Positions 1 through 6,229 are shown, counted from the first letter of the stretch. The stretch: DNA of 12,290 nucleotides from Candidatus Aminicenantota bacterium (GCA_016926925.1 JAFGNQ010000251.1:1-12290); one strand, 5' to 3'. Numbers and translations are program-made. Notes: generated by a model from the letters alone, not told the origin.

Positions 1-81
1 GGAGAATGCATCGGCAGTTTTTATGAACAATTCAAGGAGTCTGGATTGTTCACGAGTTGAGGTTATTGCAAAGGCAAGGCA

Positions 82-122
82 GCGGCCCATGAAGCTGTAG
101 TGTACTACCGCAAATGGGCTGC
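82..122. repeat. Imperfect palindrome (hairpin) inside the intergenic repeat
   Basis: GCGGCCCAT (82-90) pairs with ATGGGCTGC (114-122) over 9 bp with one G-U pair. After a small internal loop, GC (94-95) pairs with GC (110-111) and GTAG (97-100) with CTAC (105-108), closing a TGTA tetraloop. Outside this, CAAAG (69-73) faces CTTTG (131-135) at almost the same distance on each side. The result is a folded unit of about 67 nt. No T-run follows on either strand, so it is not a simple terminator. It resembles REP-type or other intergenic palindromes in form only. Confidence 0.5.
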
Positions 123-162
123 AACGAAGGCTTTGTAGTAAGATCGGCTCGCCTGAAAGGTG

Positions 163-217
163 AAAACTGCCGATGATATAATGAGAAATTCTTTTGGGAG
201 AATGCATCGGCAGTTTT
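163..217 (-). terminator. Candidate terminator of the S9 peptidase gene
   Basis: AAAACTGCCGATG (163-175) and CATCGGCAGTTTT (205-217) are perfect 13-bp inverted repeats with a 29-nt loop. On the minus transcript the hairpin starts about 10 nt after the S9 stop codon and its 3' arm ends in GTTTT. The stem is long, but the loop is large and the T-run short and inside the stem, so termination strength is uncertain. The arms are also part of the repeat at 1-230. Confidence 0.35.
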
Positions 218-227
218 TATGAACAAT

Positions 228-2270
228 TCAGCGAGTTCTGTGTTTATCGAACCAGCCCAGTATATGCTGGATTTTAGAAATGTGATGGCTTGGCCTAACG
301 CGTATGCCATGCGGTTCGCCCGGTACTCTCACCAATACCGCTTCCACTCCCAGGAGCTTTAAAGCCCTATAGTATTGTTCGGATTCAGAAATGGGACACC
401 GCCAGTCCTCTTCTCCACACAGCACCATGGTCGGAGTCGTAACGTTTTTCACCACGGATAAAAGATTGCGCTTTTCGTAGTGTTCGACATTGTCCCAGGG
501 ATATCCCGGCAGTACATATTTCACGCCCCAAATTGGAATATCCGTGGTGAGCACAAAACTGTACCAGTTGATGACGGGATAGACGGTGACAGCCGCCCGG
601 AAACGTGTTGTACGGCCGATCATCCAACTTGTTAAGACGCCGCCGCCGCTTCCGCCCGTAACAAAGAGATTGGACTCATCGATATATCCTTTTGTGATAA
701 CGGCGTCGACACCGGAATTCAGATCAAAAAAATCATCACCAGGATAAGCATGATGAATCAGATTCCCGAATTCTTCCCCATAACTCGTGCTTCCTCTGGG
801 ATTTGTGTAAAGAACGACATAATCTCTGGAAGCCATGATCTGCTTTTCAATGTCGAAGCGATCCCCGTAATCGGCCCATGGCCCCCCGTGAATTTCAATA
901 ATCAGAGGGTATTTTTTGGAAGGTTCGAAATCCGGGGGCTTGATGATCCAGCCCTGGATTTTTCTCCCATCATGAGAGGATTCGTACCAGGTTTCCTCGA
1001 CATCCCCCAGCTTTTTGTTTGCCAGGATATCGGTATTGACCGAAGTGATGATATGGACTTTTGAATTTGTGACCGACCCAACCGCAATATCGCTCGGGTG
1101 GTCCGGCCGGGAATAGGCAATGGCAAAGCGGCCGTTGGATGATATCGTATAATCCCCACCGCCGTAGGCTGAAACTCCGGATCCAATGTCTCCTGTCAAA
1201 ATTTTAACTTGCCCATCTAGTGATGAGAAAGCCAGTTTCGTGTTCCCCTTGTCGCTGTACTGAAAGTAGAGACCTTTGCCGTCAGCCGCCCAACAGACCA
1301 TGCCTACGCTTCTGTCCAGATTTTCGGTGACCACCCGGGAATTTTTACCGTCTCTTCCCATGATGTACAGCTTTGTGACCTGGTATCCCTGAAATCTGTC
1401 GTCATATCCCGTATAAGCGATAGAGCGTCCGTCTGGAGAAATCGCCGGTTCGTTGTCGGGCCCCCTCCTCTCAGTCAGGGCTTTCACTGCACCGTCTTTG
1501 ACGGAAAACTCATAAATCTCCGTATCCCCCGGCTCAAACTCTCCTTTTTCTTTTCGGTTAGCCGAGAGCAGTATAGATTCGCAGCCGGGTGTCCAGACGA
1601 GCGGAGCGCGGTGGTCGAAATCGCCGCTCGAGAGCTGCCTCGGTGTTCCTCCTTCTGAAGGAAGCACATAAAGATGCGAGACGCCTTTGATGTAGCCGAT
1701 TTTGTCAAAACGATAGACCATCCTGTCGATAACTTGAGCGGGCTCTGCCCACTCGGCACCCGGGGGAGGAGCAGGGAGCTCGGCAATTGTATGAGGTGCG
1801 AACGGAACCAGTGCTGTAAAGGCAATTTGCTTTCCGTCGGGTGCCCATGTAATTCCAGCCGGAGGAAACTGTAAATTGGTGAGGACGACCGTCTGTCCTG
1901 AATCCATCCAGCGTTTGTAAATCTGAGGCTTTTCTCCTCTGTTCGAGATGTAGATGAGCTGCTTGCCGTCAGGAGACCACCGGGGAGAGCTGTCGTTATA
2001 GTTCCCACTCGTCAGCGGACGATGCCCTGTACCGTCATAATTGATTATCCACAGGTTCGAGCAGCGCTTATCCGTCATGATGTCGGCGAAGTTGCGGACA
2101 TAAACGATTTTGTTCCCGTCCGGTGATATCTGAGGATCGGAGACGAACTCGTAATCGAAGATATCTTTAGCCGTAAAGCGCTCCGTCCCTGCTGCTGCGG
2201 CAATGCTGGAACAAAAAGCGATACATGCTGCAATGGAAATCAGGAACAATTTTAAAGCGGATTTGGTCAT
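228..2270 (-). CDS. Exported S9 family peptidase (prolyl oligopeptidase / dipeptidyl aminopeptidase type)
   Basis: Serine peptidase of 680 residues, likely cleaving peptides in the periplasm or outside the cell. The N-terminus is a Sec-type signal (hydrophobic residues about 8-26, AAAA region). Residues about 30-410 form a beta-propeller with repeated TolB/WD-like motifs such as SPDGNKIVYV, SPDGKQLIYI and SPDGRSIAYT. The C-terminal alpha/beta-hydrolase domain has HGGPW (oxyanion region), the nucleophile motif GGSGGG with Ser541, Asp622 in EEDWRCP and His654 in GEPHG. The usual nucleophile motif is GxSYGG; here Tyr is Gly. The ATG has a strong AAGGAGG site (2278-2284) and a near-consensus promoter. 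Length fits the family. The exact subfamily and substrate cannot be read from sequence. Confidence 0.93.
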   Translation of the reverse strand: MTKSALKLFLISIAACIAFCSSIAAAAGTERFTAKDIFDYEFVSDPQISPDGNKIVYVRNFADIMTDKRCSNLWIINYDGTGHRPLTSGNYNDSSPRWSPDGKQLIYISNRGEKPQIYKRWMDSGQTVVLTNLQFPPAGITWAPDGKQIAFTALVPFAPHTIAELPAPPPGAEWAEPAQVIDRMVYRFDKIGYIKGVSHLYVLPSEGGTPRQLSSGDFDHRAPLVWTPGCESILLSANRKEKGEFEPGDTEIYEFSVKDGAVKALTERRGPDNEPAISPDGRSIAYTGYDDRFQGYQVTKLYIMGRDGKNSRVVTENLDRSVGMVCWAADGKGLYFQYSDKGNTKLAFSSLDGQVKILTGDIGSGVSAYGGGDYTISSNGRFAIAYSRPDHPSDIAVGSVTNSKVHIITSVNTDILANKKLGDVEETWYESSHDGRKIQGWIIKPPDFEPSKKYPLIIEIHGGPWADYGDRFDIEKQIMASRDYVVLYTNPRGSTSYGEEFGNLIHHAYPGDDFFDLNSGVDAVITKGYIDESNLFVTGGSGGGVLTSWMIGRTTRFRAAVTVYPVINWYSFVLTTDIPIWGVKYVLPGYPWDNVEHYEKRNLLSVVKNVTTPTMVLCGEEDWRCPISESEQYYRALKLLGVEAVLVRVPGEPHGIRVRPSHHISKIQHILGWFDKHRTR

Positions 2271-2326
2271 AGAATTCCTCCTTCATATCAAAGATTCTCG
2301 AAAATGGCTGTCCATTGTTTTTCAAA

Positions 2327-2355
2327 TTTATATAAAAGAGCCTGGGGATTGTCAA
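2327..2355 (-). promoter_or_regulatory. Sigma-70-type promoter for the S9 peptidase gene
   Basis: On the minus strand, TTGACA (2350-2355) is followed after exactly 17 bp by TATAAA (2327-2332). Transcription would start near 2320, giving a leader of about 50 nt before the ATG at 2270, with AAGGAGG in between. This is the best promoter match in the window and suggests strong basal expression. Confidence 0.65.
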
Positions 2356-2523
2356 CCGGTTTAAAGAAGATCCCTCCATCCTCTCCATGCGACTCAAACG
2401 AACTTTGATTCGCAATCGCATTCCGTCCGTACCCTTAGCGGTGAATAAGGACGATGCCTGTTCTCATTCCATACCTTCACAGCTCTATCAAGGTAAGGGG
2501 AATGCCTTTCATGGAAAAAAAAG

Positions 2524-2554
2524 TTGACATACATATATCGATTAATGGTAAAAT
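2524..2554 (+). promoter_or_regulatory. Candidate promoter of the HTH gene
   Basis: TTGACA (2524-2529) is a perfect -35 box. The best -10 box is TAAAAT (2549-2554) with a 19-bp spacer, longer than ideal. A suboptimal spacer behind a perfect -35 is common at regulated promoters, for instance those used by MerR-type activators, but that link is inference. Confidence 0.4.
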
Positions 2555-2589
2555 AAAATAAATAAGTTAAATTAAGTAAAGTAAAGTCA

Positions 2590-2787
2590 ATGAGAACTAT
2601 TTGGATGGGAAGCAAAGTCATCGAACAGTACTCTTTAGCCGATATCCAGGACAAGCTTGAGATAAGCCGCGTTACGGCTCTCAAACTCGTTCAATCGGGC
2701 AGGATCAGAGCGCAAAAAATTGGCAGGATGTGGTGGATCAACGAAAACGACCTGATTGATTTTTTAGAAGGGAAGAGCCAAAGCTAG
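2590..2787 (+). CDS. Small HTH DNA-binding protein (excisionase/MerR-like, HTH_17)
   Basis: A 65-residue protein. Residues 13-61 match the excisionase-type helix-turn-helix: YSLADIQDKLEISRVTALKL (helix, turn, recognition helix), then GRIRAQKIGRMWWI (wing) and NENDLIDFL. Such proteins bind DNA as small regulators or recombination directionality factors. No integrase is nearby, so a local regulator is more likely than an excisionase. There is no clear Shine-Dalgarno before ATG 2590; an in-frame ATG at 2605 would give 60 residues and keep the whole domain. It is first in a plus-strand cluster, 53 bp ahead of the membrane protein gene. Confidence 0.8.
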   Translation: MRTIWMGSKVIEQYSLADIQDKLEISRVTALKLVQSGRIRAQKIGRMWWINENDLIDFLEGKSQS

Positions 2788-2840
2788 ATCAGGCTGCTGA
2801 ATCCGATTTCTCGATATTCGAGGCGGATCCGATAAAATCG

Positions 2841-3293
2841 ATGCAGAAAAAGTCGCTTTTTATCCTCTTTATTTTTAATTGCATTCTCGTTGGAGCGGGC
2901 TGGACTCTTGCTCTTTATTCTTATCCTCGGCTGCCTCAGAGGATGCCTCTCTGGCTTCATTTTCTTGGACAATCTCCGATGATGATGAGGAAATCTATCT
3001 TGTTTTTTATCTATCCTGTCTCCCAGATTATTTTTAACATCGTCTTCATCTTACTCGCTCGGTTGCTGTCCTCTCGGAGACGAGCCCTCTGGGAGAGAGC
3101 GCTCTTGATGGACCACGTTCTCCTCAGTCTCATTTTTTTTAATTTAATTTTCATCCACGCTCTGAGCAGTTTGGTGCTCTTGGCACATCAAATCCGCGGA
3201 GGGATCAACAGTTTCTATTTTATCGCGCTGTTTCTGGTCGTTATAATTCTCATTCCCTACTACCGATTGAGGGGGAAAATCTTACAAAGGTAG
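2841..3293 (+). CDS. Four-helix membrane protein, DUF1648-like
   Basis: A 150-residue integral membrane protein with likely helices at about 5-26, 53-73, 92-115 and 123-141. Just after helix 1 comes YPRLPQRMPLWLHFLGQ, followed by a Lys before helix 2. This resembles the DUF1648 pattern (YPxLPxxxPxHF..G, then K), although the family's usual His-Phe after the second Pro is here Trp-Leu-His-Phe. DUF1648 domains occur in SdpI-like immunity or signalling proteins and others; no function can be assigned here. The frame is open upstream to the HTH gene but has no start codon there, so ATG 2841 is the only reasonable start. A purine-rich GAGGCGG lies rather far upstream. Confidence 0.7.
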   Translation: MQKKSLFILFIFNCILVGAGWTLALYSYPRLPQRMPLWLHFLGQSPMMMRKSILFFIYPVSQIIFNIVFILLARLLSSRRRALWERALLMDHVLLSLIFFNLIFIHALSSLVLLAHQIRGGINSFYFIALFLVVIILIPYYRLRGKILQR

Positions 3294-3372
3294 AAATTGA
3301 GCCGTATGCTTCGACTAAAGTAAAGAAGAGTGAATTTAGAAGGACAAAGATTGAATTATTAGAGGAGGAACC

Positions 3373-3744
3373 ATGAAGATTCGCGGATTTCTAGTTATAC
3401 TCATGTTGGCTGTTGTCATCGTTTTTTTTCTATACACCTTGAAGTCCGGGGGGAGTAAGGATATTCCTGCACAGATTCAGGCCTTTGATTCTGCCAAACA
3501 GAGACTGACGGAGACGAACATGGAGACATTGAAGAAGGAAATTCTGGCTTATATAGTCAGCAGCGGTGTCACGCCGGATAAGTTGGAGGATGTCCGTATG
3601 CCCGGTCCTCTCACAACGGGCAAGTGGGATGGGTGGGGGAAAGTCATTCGATACGAAAAGCTTTCGGAAGAGGATTTCCGGCTTACATCTGCGGGCAATG
3701 ATGGGGAGTTTGGGACTGCCGACGATATCGTCAAAGACTACTGA
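3373..3744 (+). CDS. Membrane-anchored protein with GspG C-terminal-like domain
   Basis: A 123-residue protein. Residues 4-23 are a single hydrophobic helix followed by a soluble domain. The C-terminus carries the pattern of the type II secretion pseudopilin GspG C-terminal domain: DGWGKVIRY (86-94), SAGNDGE (106-112) and GTADDI (114-119), the stretch that holds the calcium site in true GspG. The N-terminus lacks the prepilin cleavage motif (Gly, Phe-Thr-Leu-Ile-Glu), so it is not a classical pseudopilin. A strong AGGAGG (3363-3368) precedes ATG 3373. The gene lies 79 bp after the DUF1648-like gene. It ends 2 bp from the convergent J-like gene. Its role is unknown; anchored periplasmic protein is the likely topology. 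Confidence 0.75.
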   Translation: MKIRGFLVILMLAVVIVFFLYTLKSGGSKDIPAQIQAFDSAKQRLTETNMETLKKEILAYIVSSGVTPDKLEDVRMPGPLTTGKWDGWGKVIRYEKLSEEDFRLTSAGNDGEFGTADDIVKDY

Positions 3745-3746
3745 TC

Positions 3747-4106
3747 TCACCGCCACAAGCTTTTCAATTTCGCCCAAAAAGATTTTTTTTCTCCGTCCTC
3801 TATGACCAATTTCTTTGTTGACTGCCGAAAAAATGAGGGGTCTTTGTTATCGTTATGATAATTCAATGCCCTCAAGTCATACCGCCTTCTATTTTTGGGA
3901 TTGGACAAAACCAAATAGGCCTTTTCAATTCGAGTCAGCATTTCTTTTCTTTCGTTTTCAGAGACAAGGTTATAATGGGCAATAGCCTTGCGTTGGTAAG
4001 CGGCTTTTGAGGCGGTATAGGCTTTTTCGATTTCCTGTTGAGAGGCACTCTTGTTGACGTTGAGCACTTCGTAGTGATTCAGTTCTTCAATCTTTTTCAA
4101 GCCCAT
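3747..4106 (-). CDS. J-like domain protein lacking the HPD motif
   Basis: A 119-residue protein. Residues 10-77 follow the J-domain plan: HYEVLNVNKSASQQEIEKAY (helices I and II start) and RIEKAYLVLSNPKNRRRYD (helix III to the end). The HPD tripeptide needed to stimulate Hsp70 is absent; the region between helices reads RKAIAHYNLVSENERKE. From memory, HPD-less J-like domains of this type precede the RodZ-type HTH in some bacterial proteins, with a similar LxSxxERxxxLxRIExAYxVL pattern; here no HTH or membrane helix follows. The tail (80-119) is basic and ends FWAKLKSLWR, a possible amphipathic end. It starts 11 bp after the stop of the MinD-like gene, with a stop codon just upstream fixing the start. 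No clear Shine-Dalgarno is seen. Probably co-translated with the ATPase. Confidence 0.75.
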   Translation of the reverse strand: MGLKKIEELNHYEVLNVNKSASQQEIEKAYTASKAAYQRKAIAHYNLVSENERKEMLTRIEKAYLVLSNPKNRRRYDLRALNYHNDNKDPSFFRQSTKKLVIEDGEKKSFWAKLKSLWR

Positions 4107-4117
4107 CGGGATTTAGC

Positions 4118-5077
4118 TTAGACAGCGAATTTTCTTATTTCTTTTTTACCGATCAGTTTATCTACGACGGATTTAACGGCTTCTGCCGTTTCTGTATCAG
4201 AGTATTTGCTCATGAAAGGCGTAAAGCCTTTCAAGCTCCAATGAACCCTTTCATCGAAGGGCACCGCTCCCAGATAGATGAGATCGATAACGAGATATTT
4301 TTGAACCACATTGACGATAGATTCTCCAAGGATGATATCTCTCTCATCCCGCGCTTTGTTTATTATAAGGCAGGGATTGAATCTCTTCAATGCTTTATAG
4401 AGGAGATCGGCGTAGAATTTATCGTGTGAGATGATTTCGCTGAAAAAGCTGTAAATGGATTTTGATGTGTCCTTTATCTGTGCGGATACTTTTTGTGCCA
4501 GTTCCTGAATGCCGTAATGTTCTATGTAAAATTTCAAAATTCTTATAATGCACGATTTCATGAAATAGTAGGCGTTTTCAATAGACGTCGGCTCTGGATT
4601 GACCACGAGTATTCCAGGGTTGGACAGGAGAAAGAAGTCGATACAGTTGTAGGATGTTCCCGTGCCTATGTCGATGATCACCCTTTTGGCGTCAAAGGCT
4701 TTGATGTGCCTGATAAGTTTGAGTTTTTTAAAATAGTTAAGGTTTGCCGTGAAAAGAACGTTATCCGTGCCTTTAATCAGTTTGAGCCCATCAAATGGAG
4801 TTAAAGAGATCGTATCGTGGAGTTTCGCAACTTTGTTTGTGAGGAAATGACCTAGGTCGATGTTGGATTCTTCCATGCCTAAAAACGTGTGAAGGTTGGG
4901 ACCGCCTAAGTCTGCATCTATAAGAACGACATCCTCTCCCATGCTCGACAGTTGGATGCCCATACTGGCGGAAATGAAGCTTTTTCCCGTTCCACCCTTC
5001 CCGCCCCCAACTGCCCAAATAGAATTCTGACTGTCTTTGTGAACAGAAAGCTGCGGAAGTCTGGTGTCTAGGTCCAT
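4118..5077 (-). CDS. MinD/FlhG-like P-loop ATPase
   Basis: ATPase of the MinD/ParA (SIMIBI) class, 319 residues from ATG 5077. Residues 23-33 (VGGGKGGTGKS) are the deviant Walker A with signature Lys27 and Lys32. Residues 53-63 (IDADLGGPNLH) are the switch I/Walker A' region, and VIIDIGTGTS (133-142) is Walker B. NPEPTSIENAYYF follows, typical of the FlhG/MinD-like group found in non-flagellar contexts. Such proteins dimerise on ATP and position cellular structures; the target is unknown and no flagellar gene is near. Starts at 5104 (ATG) or 5140 (TTG) are possible but lack a Shine-Dalgarno, and a candidate promoter at 5112-5140 favours 5077. It is first of a two-gene unit with the J-like protein. 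Confidence 0.88.
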   Translation of the reverse strand: MDLDTRLPQLSVHKDSQNSIWAVGGGKGGTGKSFISASMGIQLSSMGEDVVLIDADLGGPNLHTFLGMEESNIDLGHFLTNKVAKLHDTISLTPFDGLKLIKGTDNVLFTANLNYFKKLKLIRHIKAFDAKRVIIDIGTGTSYNCIDFFLLSNPGILVVNPEPTSIENAYYFMKSCIIRILKFYIEHYGIQELAQKVSAQIKDTSKSIYSFFSEIISHDKFYADLLYKALKRFNPCLIINKARDERDIILGESIVNVVQKYLVIDLIYLGAVPFDERVHWSLKGFTPFMSKYSDTETAEAVKSVVDKLIGKKEIRKFAV

Positions 5078-5111
5078 AATAGCGCCCCATTTTAGCACAG
5101 TCATTTTTTGA

Positions 5112-5140
5112 ATGAAATAGGAAAAACAGAAATCTTTCAA
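5112..5140 (-). promoter_or_regulatory. Candidate promoter of the MinD-like gene
   Basis: On the minus strand TTGAAA (5135-5140) is followed after 17 bp by TTTCAT (5112-5117). Transcription would begin near 5105, which makes a TTG start at 5140 unlikely and fits translation from ATG 5077. The -10 match is only four of six. Confidence 0.35.
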
Positions 5141-5181
5141 TCAATATTAATGTTTTCTCCAGGCGGAAATGCGGAAATGTG

Positions 5182-5210
5182 TTGAAAACATTCGGCTTTT
5201 CTGGTATCTT
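5182..5210 (+). promoter_or_regulatory. Candidate rpoZ promoter
   Basis: TTGAAA (5182-5187), 17-bp spacer, TATCTT (5205-5210). The leader to the start codon would be about 30 nt and contains GAGGAG (5234-5239). Just upstream of the -35 box the octamer GCGGAAAT is repeated in tandem (5163-5170 and 5171-5178). Confidence 0.5.
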
Positions 5211-5248
5211 TCCTATTCATACACTAATATTTTGAGGAGTACGGTTAT

Positions 5249-5578
5249 TTGAAAGCCTACGGTGACCTAGACAGTAAATTCAGGTACGTTATTCTTGCAT
5301 CAAAACGAGCAAAGCAGCTCCTTCAAGGGTCTAAGCCAAAAATAAAGACAAAGTCCAAGAATCTCATTCTAATTGCTCAAAAGGAAGTCCAGCAAGGACT
5401 TATAAATTATGAAATCGTACAGCAGAAAGAAGAAGCGTTTCACGAAGCAGAGAATGAAGCCTTCATAGGCGAGGAATTGGGTATTAGTGAAGAGGGCATT
5501 CTGGATGAAAATCCTCCTGAAGCGGAAAAGAAAGCCGCCAAAACCGCGCCAAAAAAAACAAAGTCGAAGAAAGCTTAA
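5249..5578 (+). CDS. rpoZ: DNA-directed RNA polymerase omega subunit
   Basis: Omega subunit, which helps fold and hold the beta' subunit in RNA polymerase. Residues about 6-57 match the family core: DSKFRYVILASKRAKQLLQG, then IAQKEVQQGLINYEI. Translation appears to begin at TTG 5249, with GAGGAG (5234-5239) nine bases before it; no ATG is available close by. The tail after the core is long for omega: an acidic stretch (about 61-92) and a Lys/Ala-rich end (93-109). The gene stands alone, divergent from the MinD-like gene and convergent with the CYTH gene, rather than after gmk as is common. Confidence 0.88.
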   Translation: MKAYGDLDSKFRYVILASKRAKQLLQGSKPKIKTKSKNLILIAQKEVQQGLINYEIVQQKEEAFHEAENEAFIGEELGISEEGILDENPPEAEKKAAKTAPKKTKSKKA

Positions 5579-5623
5579 AGATTCAACCTGGACTCAGAGA
5601 GTTCGATTCCCCTTGTCCATTTT

Positions 5624-6139
5624 TTATTTCAGATCTTTCGTTTCTTTTATGAGCTCAATATAGTCTTTGGTAATAAAGTCCTTTTTTTGTAAGTGAAGTG
5701 CCTTGGCAAACTTCACAATCTCATTTTGCTCGCCTTCAAGCTCAAGGTATGTCCCGATAGAGGTCTCATCAAGACAAATTTTCAACTTCTTTTTTTTAAA
5801 GACGGTCCGGTATTTGCTGTACTCGAAGACAGGCTGAAGACTCAGGGATTTCAGAATTTTTTTTGCTTGTTTGCCGTTTTTCACTTCGGTCTCGTATTCT
5901 TCTCTTATCTTGAATTTTCTTGATTTTTGCTTGGCTCCCTTAAATGTGAGGAAGCTTTTTTTGTTCACCATGCGGAGCCGTAAGGCGTGGTTTTTTGCGT
6001 GCAGTTCCCGGCTGGCAAAATCATAGAGGGTGTTTTTTTCGAAGTGCCTTGCTTTATCGACTTCCGCTCCCAGCGCCTTTATTTTTTCTGCAATAGACTT
6101 CAGGTCTTCAATTTTAATTTTTACTTCTATTTCTAACAT
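5624..6139 (-). CDS. cyaB: CYTH domain protein, class IV adenylate cyclase (CyaB)-like
   Basis: A 171-residue CYTH fold protein. The ExExK signature is at the N-terminus (Glu3, Glu5, Lys7 in MLEIEVKIKI). Further charged positions suit the triphosphate tunnel: ALRLRMVNKKSFLTFKG, KIREEYETEV, EYSKYRTVFKKKKLKICLDE and YLELEGE. Proteins of this length and pattern are usually annotated as class IV adenylate cyclase, but CYTH proteins also include inorganic or thiamine triphosphatases, so the reaction is not certain. ATG 6139 was chosen over 6157 because AGGTGGGAG lies just upstream and the family starts with this motif. It is convergent with rpoZ, 45 bp away. Confidence 0.85.
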   Translation of the reverse strand: MLEIEVKIKIEDLKSIAEKIKALGAEVDKARHFEKNTLYDFASRELHAKNHALRLRMVNKKSFLTFKGAKQKSRKFKIREEYETEVKNGKQAKKILKSLSLQPVFEYSKYRTVFKKKKLKICLDETSIGTYLELEGEQNEIVKFAKALHLQKKDFITKDYIELIKETKDLK

Positions 6140-6229
6140 TCTCCCACCTGCCTTCACTCAAATTCCATACTTTCAAAAAGCGGTTCATCGCAATAGAGAG
6201 TGCCCGGATGTCCGATAAAAATCAAGAGA

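Larger units (their letters stand above)
1..230. repeat. Intergenic repeat: 34-bp direct repeats around a palindromic core
   Basis: Positions 1-34 and 197-230 are identical over 34 bases, a period of 196 bp. The match may continue after a gap, because CGAGTT follows both copies at 53-58 and 232-237. The 13-mer CATCGGCAGTTTT inside each copy (9-21 and 205-217) also occurs inverted at 163-175. The DNA between the copies holds a strong hairpin at 82-122. The right copy ends exactly on the stop codon (228-230) of the S9 peptidase gene. The left copy starts at the window edge, so the array or element may continue outside. It could be a short tandem repeat, a miniature palindromic element, or a duplication of the gene's 3' flank. 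The identity is directly visible; the nature of the element is not known. Confidence 0.7.
2271..2589. other. Gene-free gap between divergent genes
   Basis: This 319-bp gap carries the minus promoter at 2327-2355, the plus promoter at 2524-2554 and an AT-rich leader without C at 2541-2587. An imperfect hairpin lies between them: CATTCC (2465-2470) with GGAATG (2499-2504) and ACCTT (2473-2477) with AAGGT (2490-2494), loop 2478-2489. The hairpin sits about 20 bp upstream of the plus -35 box and could be an operator or a relic. No convincing gene was seen in 2360-2520. Confidence 0.5.

Noticed and set aside
292..298. GCCTAAC, like an integron attC R'' box
   Set aside because: It lies inside the S9 coding sequence in a conserved part and has no partner box or paired arms at suitable distance.
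2394..2684. Minus-strand open frame with a WNENRHRPYSPL-like stretch recalling the end of IS3-type transposases
   Set aside because: The resemblance is limited to a few residues, no DDE residues or terminal repeats are present, and the frame overlaps the HTH gene and both promoters.
5078..5140. N-terminal extension of the MinD-like ATPase from TTG 5140
   Set aside because: No Shine-Dalgarno, the residues do not resemble the family, and a candidate promoter overlaps this start.
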